A stretch of 23,603 nt of DNA from NCBI GenBank assembly GCA_934636045.1, contig CAKTZP010000015.1, positions 1 to 23,603 on the forward strand, written 5' to 3'. The notes under the pieces were generated by a model. That model was not told the origin of the DNA. It searched no databases and was given only the letters and a program-made list of their open reading frames with translations. Positions 7,569-13,944 of this stretch are shown piece after piece; the first letter of the stretch is position 1; every line of letters starts with the position of its first letter. The stretch comes from an uncultured Oscillospiraceae bacterium. Lineage in GTDB: Bacteria; Bacillota; Clostridia; Oscillospirales; Oscillospiraceae. A program made the position numbers and the translations under genes.

Positions 7569-8399
7569 ATGGCACCTATTGCAAGAAGTGAAATTCTTCG
7601 CCGTCTGCGCGAAAACATTGCCAACAACAAGCCCATCATCGGCACCGGCGCCGGCACCGGCATCAGCGCAAAGTTTGAAGAAGCCGGCGGCACCGACCTT
7701 ATCATCATCTATAACTCCGGCAGATACCGCATGGCCGGCCGCGGCTCGAGCGCAGGTCTTCTGGCCTACGGCGACGCCAACGCGATCGTCATGGATATGG
7801 CGGGAGAAATTCTGCCTGTCGTCAAGAACACCCCGGTTCTGGCCGGCGTCAACGGCACCGACCCGTTCAAGGACATGCACCTGTTCCTGAAAAAGGTCAA
7901 GGAGGTCGGCTTCTCCGGCGTCCAGAATTTCCCGACCGTCGGCCTGTTCGAGGGTCACGCAAGAACCGTCTTCGAGGAGACCGGCATGAGCTACAACCTC
8001 GAGGTCGATATGATCCGTATCGCCCACGAGATGGATCTGCTCACCACGCCCTACGTCTTCAACGAGGAAGAGGCCAAGAAAATGACCGAGGCCGGCGCGG
8101 ACATTATTGTTGCCCACTGCGGCACCACCATCGGCGGCTCCATCGGCGCCGATACCGTCCCGCCGCTGGATGAGGCTGTTGCCTTCGTGCAGCGCATCCG
8201 CGACGCTGCCGTCTCCGTCCGCCCCGACGTCATGGTCATCTGCCACGGCGGCCCGATCTCCGGCCCGGAGGATGCGCAGTACGTTCTCCAGCACACCACC
8301 GGCGTTCACGGCTTCTACGGCGCCTCCAGCGCCGAGCGCCTCCCCGTCGAGGTCGCCATCAAGGAGCACATCGAGAAGTTTAAGAACATCACCTTCTGA
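7569..8399 (+). CDS. Phosphoenolpyruvate hydrolase-like TIM-barrel protein
   Basis: A 276-residue TIM-barrel protein of the PEP-hydrolase-like family (Pfam PF09370 from memory), matching the C-terminal domain of plant Tm-1 proteins. Visible features are [19 protein letters not shown] (residues about 23-41), [24 protein letters not shown], an [13 protein letters not shown] loop near 180, and [16 protein letters not shown] near 225. These glycine-rich loops at strand ends suit binding of a phosphate or carboxylate ligand. The start has a strong AGGGAGGA site. It is the last gene of the operon, 27 bp after the UPF0261 gene, and is closed by the terminator at 8416-8453. The family name rests on limited biochemistry, so a hydrolase, aldolase-like or retro-Claisen reaction are all possible. 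Confidence 0.88.
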   Translation: MAPIARSEILRRLRENIANNKPIIGTGAGTGISAKFEEAGGTDLIIIYNSGRYRMAGRGSSAGLLAYGDANAIVMDMAGEILPVVKNTPVLAGVNGTDPFKDMHLFLKKVKEVGFSGVQNFPTVGLFEGHARTVFEETGMSYNLEVDMIRIAHEMDLLTTPYVFNEEEAKKMTEAGADIIVAHCGTTIGGSIGADTVPPLDEAVAFVQRIRDAAVSVRPDVMVICHGGPISGPEDAQYVLQHTTGVHGFYGASSAERLPVEVAIKEHIEKFKNITF

Positions 8400-8415
8400 G
8401 ACGCATAAAAACACA

Positions 8416-8453
8416 ACGGGCGCGCTGCAAAATGAGGATTGCAGCGCGCCCGT
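8416..8453. terminator. Bidirectional intrinsic terminator between convergent genes
   Basis: A perfect 15-bp stem, ACGGGCGCGCTGCAA paired with its complement, has an 8-base loop. On the plus strand it is followed by CGTTTG. On the minus strand the tail is TGTGTTTTTA, the better U-tract. It separates the catabolic operon from the leftward gene ending at 8532. Confidence 0.85.
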
Positions 8454-8484
8454 TTGCGCGGATGAAAAACGGATTGTTTCGGTT

Positions 8485-8522
8485 ATTGCGAAGCGATTGT
8501 GCTATTGCGAAGCGATCGAGCG
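8485..8522. repeat. Two tandem 19-bp units
   Basis: ATTGCGAAGCGATTGTGCT at 8485-8503 is followed by ATTGCGAAGCGATCGAGCG at 8504-8522. They are of the same ATTGCGA type as the palindrome at 6157-6225 and end 10 bp from the stop codon at 8532. Confidence 0.55.
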
Positions 8523-8531
8523 GCAGCCGCC

Positions 8532-9875
8532 TCAGGACACCAGCGTGACCTCGAGCAGCACCGGATTGTGGTCGCTGTAGACAAAGCCCTCGTTCAGCGT
8601 CTGCACACTGTCGATCTGCACGTTTGGCGAGACGATGTAGCCGTCGATCACGAAGACCTGCGAATTGGCGGGGTCATAAGGCCGGTCGAGCAGACGGCAG
8701 GTCGCCGTGGTGTCGTCATAGGCGTACTTCCAGCCGCCGGAGAGCTGCTCGAGCACACCGGGCTTCCAAGCGTCGGCCGAATCGATGGGGTAGCGGTCGG
8801 TCGTGCCGGGGAAGGCCTGGTTAAAGTCGCCGCCCGCGATCACGTAGTTCCCCTTGGCGTACTCCTCCTCCAGCAAGGCCAACAGCTGCTCGGTCTGCGC
8901 CGCCTTGCCCTCGCCGTCGTCATAGGCCTCCAGATGCAGGTTTACGATTACGAGCTCCTGCTCGGTGTTGACGATCGGAATGCGCGTAACAAGCAGACAG
9001 CGCTTCAGATTCGCCACGCGCGTCGGCCAGGTAAACGGGCAGGGGAGACTGTACCGCGTCGCCGAGCTGATGTCATAGCGGCTGAAGGTCGCGATGCCGG
9101 AGTTCATCTTTCCCATCGGGTCGCTCAGCGGGTATGGAACATATTTGCAGGAATAATTGAGCGCGTAACGGGATTCATAATTTTTCAGATCGTATTCGTA
9201 TTGCAGCCATTGATTGCGTCCGAAGCTGCGCGCTGAGTCCGTATCGACCTCCTGCAGGAGGACGATATCGGCGTCGGCATCCTCCACAATGCACTCGATG
9301 CCCATCATATTGTAGACAACGGTCTTTTCGTCGTCGGGATTCACGCCGCTGCCGCCGTCCATAAAGAAGTCGGCATCCTGCCCCAGCCCACCGTAGCCGG
9401 TGTTGAAGCTCAGGATCCGCAGCGAATGCGTCGCAAGCTTCTGCGAGGTCGTCACCGCGCCGCGCTGCGCCGTCTCCGCATGCGCCGGATAATATTCCGT
9501 TACCGTCAGGTAACCAAACAGCCCGGCCGCCAAAATCGCCGCGATCAGCACCAGCGCCAGCACACCCTTGCCGACCTGCAGTGCAATGCGCACGGCCAGC
9601 GGGCGTTTTTTCTTGCTTTTCGGGCGCGCAACGCGGGTGTATTCGCCCTCGGGCAGCGCCTCGCCGTTAACTTCATCATAGCCTTCGTCCGACGGCGCAA
9701 AATCATCCTCGCAAACCGGCGCATCCTCCGCCGCAGGCTCGTCATATTCCGGCAGCGCGTCTGTTTCCTGCGCTGCTCCGTCGATCGCCGCCAGCTCCTC
9801 CGCGTCAAAATAGCGCGTGCTGTCAGCCGTTTCATTCTGCTGTTCGTTGTCAGAAGGAATGTTGTGGTCGTTCAA
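8532..9875 (-). CDS. Membrane-anchored endonuclease/exonuclease/phosphatase-fold protein
   Basis: A 447-residue protein. Residues 1-80 are very acidic and low-complexity, a basic patch KSKKKR lies at 87-91, and a membrane helix runs from about 102 to 124 (GVLALVLIAAILAAGLFGYL). The rest is an exported endonuclease/exonuclease/phosphatase domain with family motifs LSFNTGYGG, VLLQEVD (metal-binding Glu), SGIATFSRY, VNLHLEA, GGDFNQ (active-site Asp/Asn) and SDHNPVLLEV (catalytic Asp-His). The frame extends to 10061, but the TTG at 9875 has AAGGAGG eight bases upstream, and the promoter at 9897-9925 lies just before it. TTG is therefore the likely start. The domain could act on phosphodiesters outside the cell (nucleic acid, phospholipid or inositol phosphate). 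The substrate is not readable. Confidence 0.85.
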   Translation of the reverse strand: MNDHNIPSDNEQQNETADSTRYFDAEELAAIDGAAQETDALPEYDEPAAEDAPVCEDDFAPSDEGYDEVNGEALPEGEYTRVARPKSKKKRPLAVRIALQVGKGVLALVLIAAILAAGLFGYLTVTEYYPAHAETAQRGAVTTSQKLATHSLRILSFNTGYGGLGQDADFFMDGGSGVNPDDEKTVVYNMMGIECIVEDADADIVLLQEVDTDSARSFGRNQWLQYEYDLKNYESRYALNYSCKYVPYPLSDPMGKMNSGIATFSRYDISSATRYSLPCPFTWPTRVANLKRCLLVTRIPIVNTEQELVIVNLHLEAYDDGEGKAAQTEQLLALLEEEYAKGNYVIAGGDFNQAFPGTTDRYPIDSADAWKPGVLEQLSGGWKYAYDDTTATCRLLDRPYDPANSQVFVIDGYIVSPNVQIDSVQTLNEGFVYSDHNPVLLEVTLVS

Positions 9876-9896
9876 ATGAACCGCCTCCTTTTGGCT

Positions 9897-9925
9897 ATCA
9901 TACCATGCTTTCTGCCGAAACGCAA
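9897..9925 (-). promoter_or_regulatory. Sigma-A-type promoter for the phosphatase-fold gene
   Basis: On the minus strand TTGCGT is separated by 17 bp from TATGAT. The predicted start of transcription lies about 15 bases before the TTG start codon, so the leader is little more than the ribosome-binding site. Confidence 0.6.
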
Positions 9926-10071
9926 GGATTTCGTGCTTGCCAAGCCGGCTTTCCCCCGTCGGAGCGCCTCGGCTTCGTATTGTTTGACGTCCGCAGAATG
10001 GGAAAGTTCCGCCGCCCTTTGCCCGGCAGCTCCGTTTTCCAGAGTTTTTTCCGATTTTCAAGAAAAAACAG

Positions 10072-10099
10072 TTGCATTTTTCAAAGGATGTGCTATAAT
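10072..10099 (+). promoter_or_regulatory. Sigma-A promoter of the tRNA-Ala region
   Basis: TTGCAT, a 16-bp spacer and TATAAT. The expected transcription start is about 25 bp before the tRNA fragment at 10131, so the transcript would contain the fragment and then the full tRNA. Confidence 0.75.
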
Positions 10100-10130
10100 A
10101 ATTTCCACGGAATTGAAATGTCCGTCCTAT

Positions 10131-10156
10131 GGGCCTTTAGCTCAGCTGGGAGAGCG
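10131..10156 (+). pseudogene. 5'-half fragment of tRNA-Ala
   Basis: These 26 bases are identical to the first 26 of the tRNA at 10242-10317 (acceptor 5' strand and D arm). The sequence then departs completely: no anticodon arm, TTCGA loop or CCA end follows. It is a truncated tRNA copy lying between the promoter and the complete gene. Confidence 0.75.
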
Positions 10157-10241
10157 AATGGTCCTTAAAGCGGGCCCCGAAAGCACGCCGCATCAACCGA
10201 TCCCGTTTTGCATCAAAAAGTTCAGAAAACACCAGAAATTT

Positions 10242-10317
10242 GGGCCTTTAGCTCAGCTGGGAGAGCGCAAGGTTCGCAATCTTGAGGTCAGGGGTTCGAT
10301 CCCCCTAAGGTCCACCA
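10242..10317 (+). tRNA. tRNA-Ala (anticodon CGC)
   Basis: A full 76-nt cloverleaf: acceptor GGGCCTT pairs with AAGGTCC and includes the G3-U70 pair that identifies alanine tRNAs. The D arm is GCTC/GAGC. The anticodon stem CAAGG/TCTTG closes a TTCGCAA loop with anticodon CGC. The T arm is AGGGG-TTCGATC-CCCCT, followed by an encoded A-CCA end. It reads the codon GCG, frequent in this GC-rich genome. Confidence 0.95.
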
Positions 10318-10320
10318 TAC

Positions 10321-10356
10321 AAGAAGTCACCCGCTTGGGTGGCTTCTTTGTATTCT
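10321..10356 (+). terminator. Intrinsic terminator of tRNA-Ala
   Basis: GAAGTCACCC-GCTT-GGGTGGCTTC forms a 10-bp stem with one G-U pair and a 4-base loop, followed by TTTGTATTCT. It starts four bases after the CCA end. Confidence 0.8.
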
Positions 10357-10384
10357 CTGAAGTCCGGCTGCGCAGCATCACGCA

Positions 10385-10879
10385 ATGCGCGACGGTCGAA
10401 ACGTACCGCATCATAATACAAATGGCTACGAAGAAATCACCTACGCTGAGCTGTGCCGCAGACGTGCTTGCGATCCGGCTTATGCGCAGCGGAAATTCAT
10501 TCCTTTACATGGGATGCTGCTAGAGGTTCCGCCGGAGGAATACGCGGCGTTTTATCGACGAAAAAACCGGCAACGGTATTTGGAAAGGCAGGCGTCGATT
10601 TACAGCATCCTTTCCCTGAACGACAAAAACGGCCGGTTGGTGAATCTGGCCGCGCCGGACGCATCCGTAGAAGAACAAATCATATTGCGGCTCATGCTGG
10701 AAAAGCTCCGTGCAGCGCTTTCCAAGTTGACCCCGGAGGAGCAACAGCTCCTTCGGGATTTATTTTATTGTAACCGCACCGAACGCGAAGCGGCAGCACT
10801 GCACGGCGTCTCGCAGCCGGTGATTCATGCTCGTAAACAAAGAATTTTTGAAAAAATCAAAAAAATGATCAAGGCATAG
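10385..10879 (+). CDS. Small sigma-70 region-4-like protein
   Basis: A 164-residue protein. Residues about 40-65 contain the segment HGMLLEVPPEEYAAFYRRKNR, and the C-terminal third (about 105-160) is a sigma region-4 helix-turn-helix: LSKLTPEEQQLLRDLF, EREAAALHGVSQ, then a basic ARKQRIFEKIKK tail. Regions 2 and 3 are absent. Proteins of this plan are common on Clostridial mobile elements, where they sit near conjugation or recombination genes. The start at 10385 lacks a clear ribosome-binding site, so the N-terminus is uncertain. It follows the tRNA-Ala terminator and opens the AT-richer island, which fits a remnant of an integrated element. Its promoter target is unknown. Confidence 0.65.
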   Translation: MRDGRNVPHHNTNGYEEITYAELCRRRACDPAYAQRKFIPLHGMLLEVPPEEYAAFYRRKNRQRYLERQASIYSILSLNDKNGRLVNLAAPDASVEEQIILRLMLEKLRAALSKLTPEEQQLLRDLFYCNRTEREAAALHGVSQPVIHARKQRIFEKIKKMIKA

Positions 10880-10925
10880 GCAGCCATTCCGGACTTAACT
10901 AGGAAGAAAGCTCCCAAATTGCCAA

Positions 10926-10985
10926 AAAACAAATCCACGCAGAATGTCGGATAATCCGAACATTCTGCGTGGATCGTGTTTTTAC
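10926..10985. terminator. Strong bidirectional terminator
   Basis: ATCCACGCAGAATGT at 10933-10947 pairs perfectly with 10960-10974, and an inner CGGA/TCCG stem extends it past one bulged A. The plus-strand tail is CGTGTTTTTAC. The minus-strand tail is TTGTTTTTTGG. It ends the sigma-like gene on one side and the toxin-immunity cluster on the other. Confidence 0.85.
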
Positions 10986-10998
10986 TTACCCTGTTTAA

Positions 10999-11040
10999 CT
11001 TGGCACTGCTGGAAGTGTGTATCTGGCACCTGATGCCAAG
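10999..11040. other. Imperfect inverted repeat downstream of the last immunity-like gene
   Basis: CTTGGCA and TGCCAAG form 7-bp arms around 28 bases, about 55 bp beyond the stop codon at 11095 on the minus strand. There is no U-tract, and no gene is seen in 10986-11094. Confidence 0.4.
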
Positions 11041-11094
11041 ATATCAGTAGATAAGGTGGCGCTTATCGGACTGTGTTGTGGGGTTTACGACAAG

Positions 11095-11853
11095 TTATCC
11101 AACGACGCTGCCAATGATGGTGTCACGCAAAGCAAGTGCGCGGAATCTGTGCTGCCAAGTTTGACTTTGCCCGAAATTTGTGAGACACGTGGACTTTTCT
11201 GAAATTTGCAGACCATATTGATTTTGAAACGATTTTGCAATTGTTACATTGCTGATAAAGTGCATCCGCCTTTCAGGCAAAAGAGTAGTATCGCTGAACC
11301 ATGCAATAGTATATATTGCGGAATTCAGAATATCCTCCGGCCTTTTCGGCGATTGTGTCATGGCCTCAGTCAAGGCAATCAGGAAATATATCTCCGCTTG
11401 GCACTCTAAAACAACAGCGCCATACGTGGTCCTGCCGGAAACATACCAGAAACAATCCCCTTTGGTAAGAGAAACTCTCCGCAGTGCGGTGGTCCAAGTT
11501 TCTTGCGGTAAAGCAGGGCGTTCAAACTGACGTAGGATGCTTTGCACAGACGCTAAGTACGTCCGGATTGTGCGCGGACTTGTCTCCAATTCGATCAAAT
11601 AGCGCCGTATTTTGTCCTCATAATCGTGGCGCAAAAGCTCCGCAGCCATTGCTTCGTCAAGTGCCGAAAAATGCCATAGACTATCCGCCAGAGCGAGCGC
11701 GACGATATCGCAGTCTGGCGCAGAGCAGCACTCTGCCCAAATCGACTTTGCCGCGTCCGTCGGTGTCGCACCAGACCGGAGCGCATCCTTGAACTGAGCT
11801 ACGGTTTCGCAGTAGGAGTCATCTCTCCAAATTGTTGCTTCGCTTGCTCTCAC
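11095..11853 (-). CDS. Putative immunity protein for the adjacent GIY-YIG-like toxin
   Basis: A 252-residue soluble protein of no family that I recognise, with no signal peptide or membrane segment. It appears mostly helical (AECCSAPDCDIVALALADSL, AMAAELLRHDYEDKIRRYL). The start is GTG at 11853: its ribosome-binding site GGAGG is embedded in the last codons of the toxin fragment, and the GTG lies two bases past the toxin stop, so the two are translationally coupled. Immunity genes typically follow their toxin directly, and the position is the main reason for the call. It would neutralise the nuclease in the cytoplasm. The frame is open to 11898, but that extension overlaps the toxin. Function is inferred, the reading frame is well supported. 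Confidence 0.6.
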   Translation of the reverse strand: MRASEATIWRDDSYCETVAQFKDALRSGATPTDAAKSIWAECCSAPDCDIVALALADSLWHFSALDEAMAAELLRHDYEDKIRRYLIELETSPRTIRTYLASVQSILRQFERPALPQETWTTALRRVSLTKGDCFWYVSGRTTYGAVVLECQAEIYFLIALTEAMTQSPKRPEDILNSAIYTIAWFSDTTLLPERRMHFISNVTIAKSFQNQYGLQISEKSTCLTNFGQSQTWQHRFRALALRDTIIGSVVG

Positions 11854-11855
11854 AG

Positions 11856-12401
11856 TTACCTCCAAATATCCATAAAATACTTTCTGCCCGGAGACCATAT
11901 CAGATTATAGGTGTTGGGATTGTCCACTCCGCGCACAGCCATTTTAAAGTATTCGTTCACAAACGCATCTTTTGCTGTTGGTGCATATTCCCATTGCATT
12001 GATACTACGGGATCATTATACTTGGCGCTATGTTGTGATGCCGAGGTCCGCATACGTGCTTCGTCTCCTTTTCCGACATAGTTTTTTCCGGACTCAAATT
12101 CAATTTCATAAGAACCGCTGCTCTTGCACTTATTATGCACCAGTACGCCGGAGGCGACGTAGTAAGTATGATAATCCTCGACCTGGAAGTTATAGACCTT
12201 GACCGGGTTTTCGAGCAGCTCGTGTTGGACTTTTTCGACAACAACGTATTCTCCGTTGACGAGGACGAGAATATCGCCTGCGCGGAGGCGTGCCGCGTCT
12301 GTCCAGCCCTTGGTGGGGCAATAAAACGGATGCGTCGGCGTGGCAATGATTTCCTCGCCGTTGACAAAAACGTGCGTCAGCTCGGTCGTTTCACTGATTA
12401 T
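11856..12401 (-). pseudogene. Orphan Hint-toxin fragment 1 with GIY-YIG-like nuclease domain
   Basis: An open stretch of 181 codons with no proper start; an in-frame TAA lies at 12402-12404. The first part is the C-terminal half of a pretoxin Hint domain: ELTHVFVNGEEI, TPTHPFYC, GWTDAARLRAGD, VYNFQVEDYHTYYVASGVL and the terminal VHN cleavage site. The last 85 residues are a toxin domain, YEIEFESGKNYVGKGDEAR, with YVG standing for the YIG motif, a downstream Arg in ARMRTS and a Glu in FVNEYFKM, as in GIY-YIG nucleases. The N-terminal half of Hint and any RHS core are missing. This is the form of an orphan, possibly silent, polymorphic-toxin cassette. The GTG of the VHN region could in principle start the toxin part alone. 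Confidence 0.7.
12132..12388 (-). repeat. 257-bp direct repeat (Hint-coding), copy 1
   Basis: It matches 13088-13344 at a constant offset of 956 bp with no insertions or deletions and only scattered substitutions, roughly nine in ten bases identical by eye. It encodes the C-terminal half of the Hint domain. Similarity stops abruptly at both ends. Confidence 0.85.
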
Positions 12402-12453
12402 TTAGCTCAATAACTTGCTGCAATACGACCATGTTTTTTCTCACCATACCTAG

Positions 12454-12509
12454 TTAGCGACGGGAAGTGCCGGAACAATCATTGTCCGGCGACTTCCACG
12501 CCGTGCTAA
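12454..12509. other. Imperfect palindrome between immunity gene and Hint fragment 1
   Basis: Arms TTAGC/GCTAA enclose GGAAGT/ACTTCC, GCCGG/CCGGC and ACAAT/ATTGT stems, interrupted by single bulged bases and an inner loop. It can fold almost end to end. No U-tract follows on either strand. It lies 36 bp past the stop at 12545. Nothing else is seen in 12405-12544. Confidence 0.5.
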
Positions 12510-12544
12510 GATATCCCTTTGTTGTACGCTATCTTGAGCTGTCG

Positions 12545-12808
12545 CTATTTGTAATTCTTCCTGCCCGGACATTCGATTTTCACAATTTCCAAAGCAATAG
12601 ATCCTTCCTCTAGGTCGCCGGGGAAAACTTCATAACAATATGATGGGTCATTGCTCTCTGCAAATTCCTTCAGATGCTCTGAAAGCGATAACAAACCCTC
12701 TTTGTTTGCAATAATCCGAATTAACTGAGGCGCGGGGTGCTCCGTTTTGACGTAGCTGTTATTCACCCAAGGAAAGTCTGTAGAAGATTTGTAGAACAAA
12801 TTCTGCAT
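12545..12808 (-). CDS. Putative small immunity protein (Imm32-like)
   Basis: An 87-residue soluble, acidic protein. The segment RIIANKEGLLSLSEHLKEFAE recalls the Imm32 immunity family from memory; this was not tested. The ATG at 12808 has GAGAGGA at correct spacing. It begins 30 bp after the stop of Hint-toxin fragment 2, the usual order of toxin then cognate immunity gene. Unlike the toxin fragments it has a complete start and could still be expressed, for example from the promoter at 14768-14796 by read-through. Confidence 0.6.
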   Translation of the reverse strand: MQNLFYKSSTDFPWVNNSYVKTEHPAPQLIRIIANKEGLLSLSEHLKEFAESNDPSYCYEVFPGDLEEGSIALEIVKIECPGRKNYK

Positions 12809-12838
12809 TGTAGTGTCCTCTCACTAGGTTTCTGTAGA

Positions 12839-13351
12839 TTACTCAAAGAAAATATGAATGTTTTTTAGTAGCCTATTTCGGACGCCAGCGGCTACGGGAT
12901 TTTTCCAAAACTCAAGGTTAATATGCACTGCCGTTCCACCATGATGCGTAAAATCAAAGCGCATTACACGATGCCCATCAGCCGACAAATATCGCCCGGG
13001 GCCTAATTTGGAGTAGCCGTCACCTAGAAAATCTTTTCCTTCTTTGATCGCATCGGCACGCGTTGCTGTTTTGGTTGAGTTACATGCATTATGAACCAAT
13101 ACGCCGGTAGCTACATAGTAGGTATGATAATCCTCGACTTGGAAGTTATAGACTTTGACCGGGTTTTCGAGCAGCTCGTGCTGGACTTTTTCTACAACAA
13201 CGTATTCTCCATTGACGAGGACGAGAATATCACCCGCGCGGAGGTGTGCCGCGTCTGTCCAGCCCTTGGTAGGGCAATAAAACGGATGCGTCGGCGTGGC
13301 AATGATTTCCTCACCGTTGACGAAAACGTGCGTCAGCTCGGGCGTAAAGTT
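12839..13351 (-). pseudogene. Orphan Hint-toxin fragment 2 with an unassigned toxin domain
   Basis: An open stretch of 170 codons without a start codon at its head; an in-frame TAA lies at 13352-13354. It begins at the same point of the Hint domain as fragment 1 (ELTHVFVNGEEI) and runs through TPTHPFYC to GVLVHN. The following toxin domain of about 82 residues is unrelated to that of fragment 1. It contains KEGKDFLGDGYSKLGPGRYL, SADGHRVMRFDFTHHGG and VHINLEFW. The conserved-looking His residues (HHGG, VHI) could be catalytic, as in RNase-type toxins, but I do not recognise the family with certainty. Its likely cognate immunity gene is 12545-12808. Confidence 0.65.
13088..13344 (-). repeat. 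257-bp direct repeat (Hint-coding), copy 2
   Basis: Partner of 12132-12388. The two copies could recombine homologously and would delete toxin 1 or toxin 2 together with the intervening immunity gene. Confidence 0.85.
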
Positions 13352-13426
13352 TTAGGAGGATTCCCGCCTAACCTTTGTGCGGGCGACCCAACACGGTACC
13401 TGTTGTTATATGTACTTCTTTACGCC
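13341..13426. other. Inverted repeat spanning the junction upstream of Hint fragment 2
   Basis: GGCGTAAAG (13341-13349) and CTTTACGCC (13418-13426) are perfect 9-bp arms separated by 68 bp. One arm contains the stop codon of the immunity-like gene at 13420 and the other forms the first non-Hint codons. The inner sequence has a small CCCGC/GCGGG stem. Confidence 0.5.
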
Positions 13427-13860
13427 AAAGCCTTGTAAAATTTGCTATTTCCCAGATGATTCTCAACGGCACGCCATTTGAGCTTTGACGCGCAAATTAA
13501 AGTACCTGTATAATCATCCAAATCCGCTTTCGATAAATCAGCACAATCACACCAGTAAATATTCCCGTCCTTCATCATCATCGTCGAGCCTAATATTTCA
13601 CAGGTGTAACCCTCGTCAACAGGAAAAAGTTTGACATACTTTAGCCCTTGAAATTCCATCTCTATCACAGCGTTCGTTTCATATTGCCGTTGAATAAGCA
13701 CCCTTAATACCCTACGATTATTCAGCGGAAACATCGAAAGGTTCGCATCGACATATGCCCCGCTTATGTAGCTCATTTCCTTTATACAGCTATCGTGAAA
13801 ATAGCATACCGCTTCCATAAACTTCGATATTTCGTCATCGGTACTGATTGTCTTCCACAT
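13420..13860 (-). CDS. Putative immunity-type protein
   Basis: A 146-residue soluble protein with no signal peptide. It includes FHDSCIKEMSYISGAYVD, LRVLIQRQYETNAVIEMEF and LKYVKLFPVDEGY. Proteins with this FHDS...Y..G.YVD pattern are common near polymorphic toxins in Firmicutes, as far as I recall, but I cannot name the family. The ATG at 13860 has AGGAG upstream; the longer frame to 13893 has none. It is followed directly by the start-less Hint fragment 2. Its own toxin partner is not in the window, as expected if a cassette was lost. Confidence 0.6.
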   Translation of the reverse strand: MWKTISTDDEISKFMEAVCYFHDSCIKEMSYISGAYVDANLSMFPLNNRRVLRVLIQRQYETNAVIEMEFQGLKYVKLFPVDEGYTCEILGSTMMMKDGNIYWCDCADLSKADLDDYTGTLICASKLKWRAVENHLGNSKFYKALA

Positions 13861-13944
13861 TGCGCTGGTCTCCTTTCTGAAGCTTATCAGCAATGCGTTA
13901 GCAAAATGTTACAGTGCAATTCTGGCTGGCACATCGTTTCGGTA

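Noticed and set aside
10131..10241. A second complete tRNA gene
   Set aside because: After 26 identical bases no anticodon arm, T loop or CCA end can be built.
12454..12509. Integron attC-like recombination site
   Set aside because: The folded shape with bulges is suggestive, but the outer bases do not fit the RYYYAAC/GTTRRRY core sites and no integron integrase is in the window.
12132..13344. CRISPR array
   Set aside because: The repeat is two 257-bp coding copies 956 bp apart, not short regularly spaced units; no cas gene is seen.
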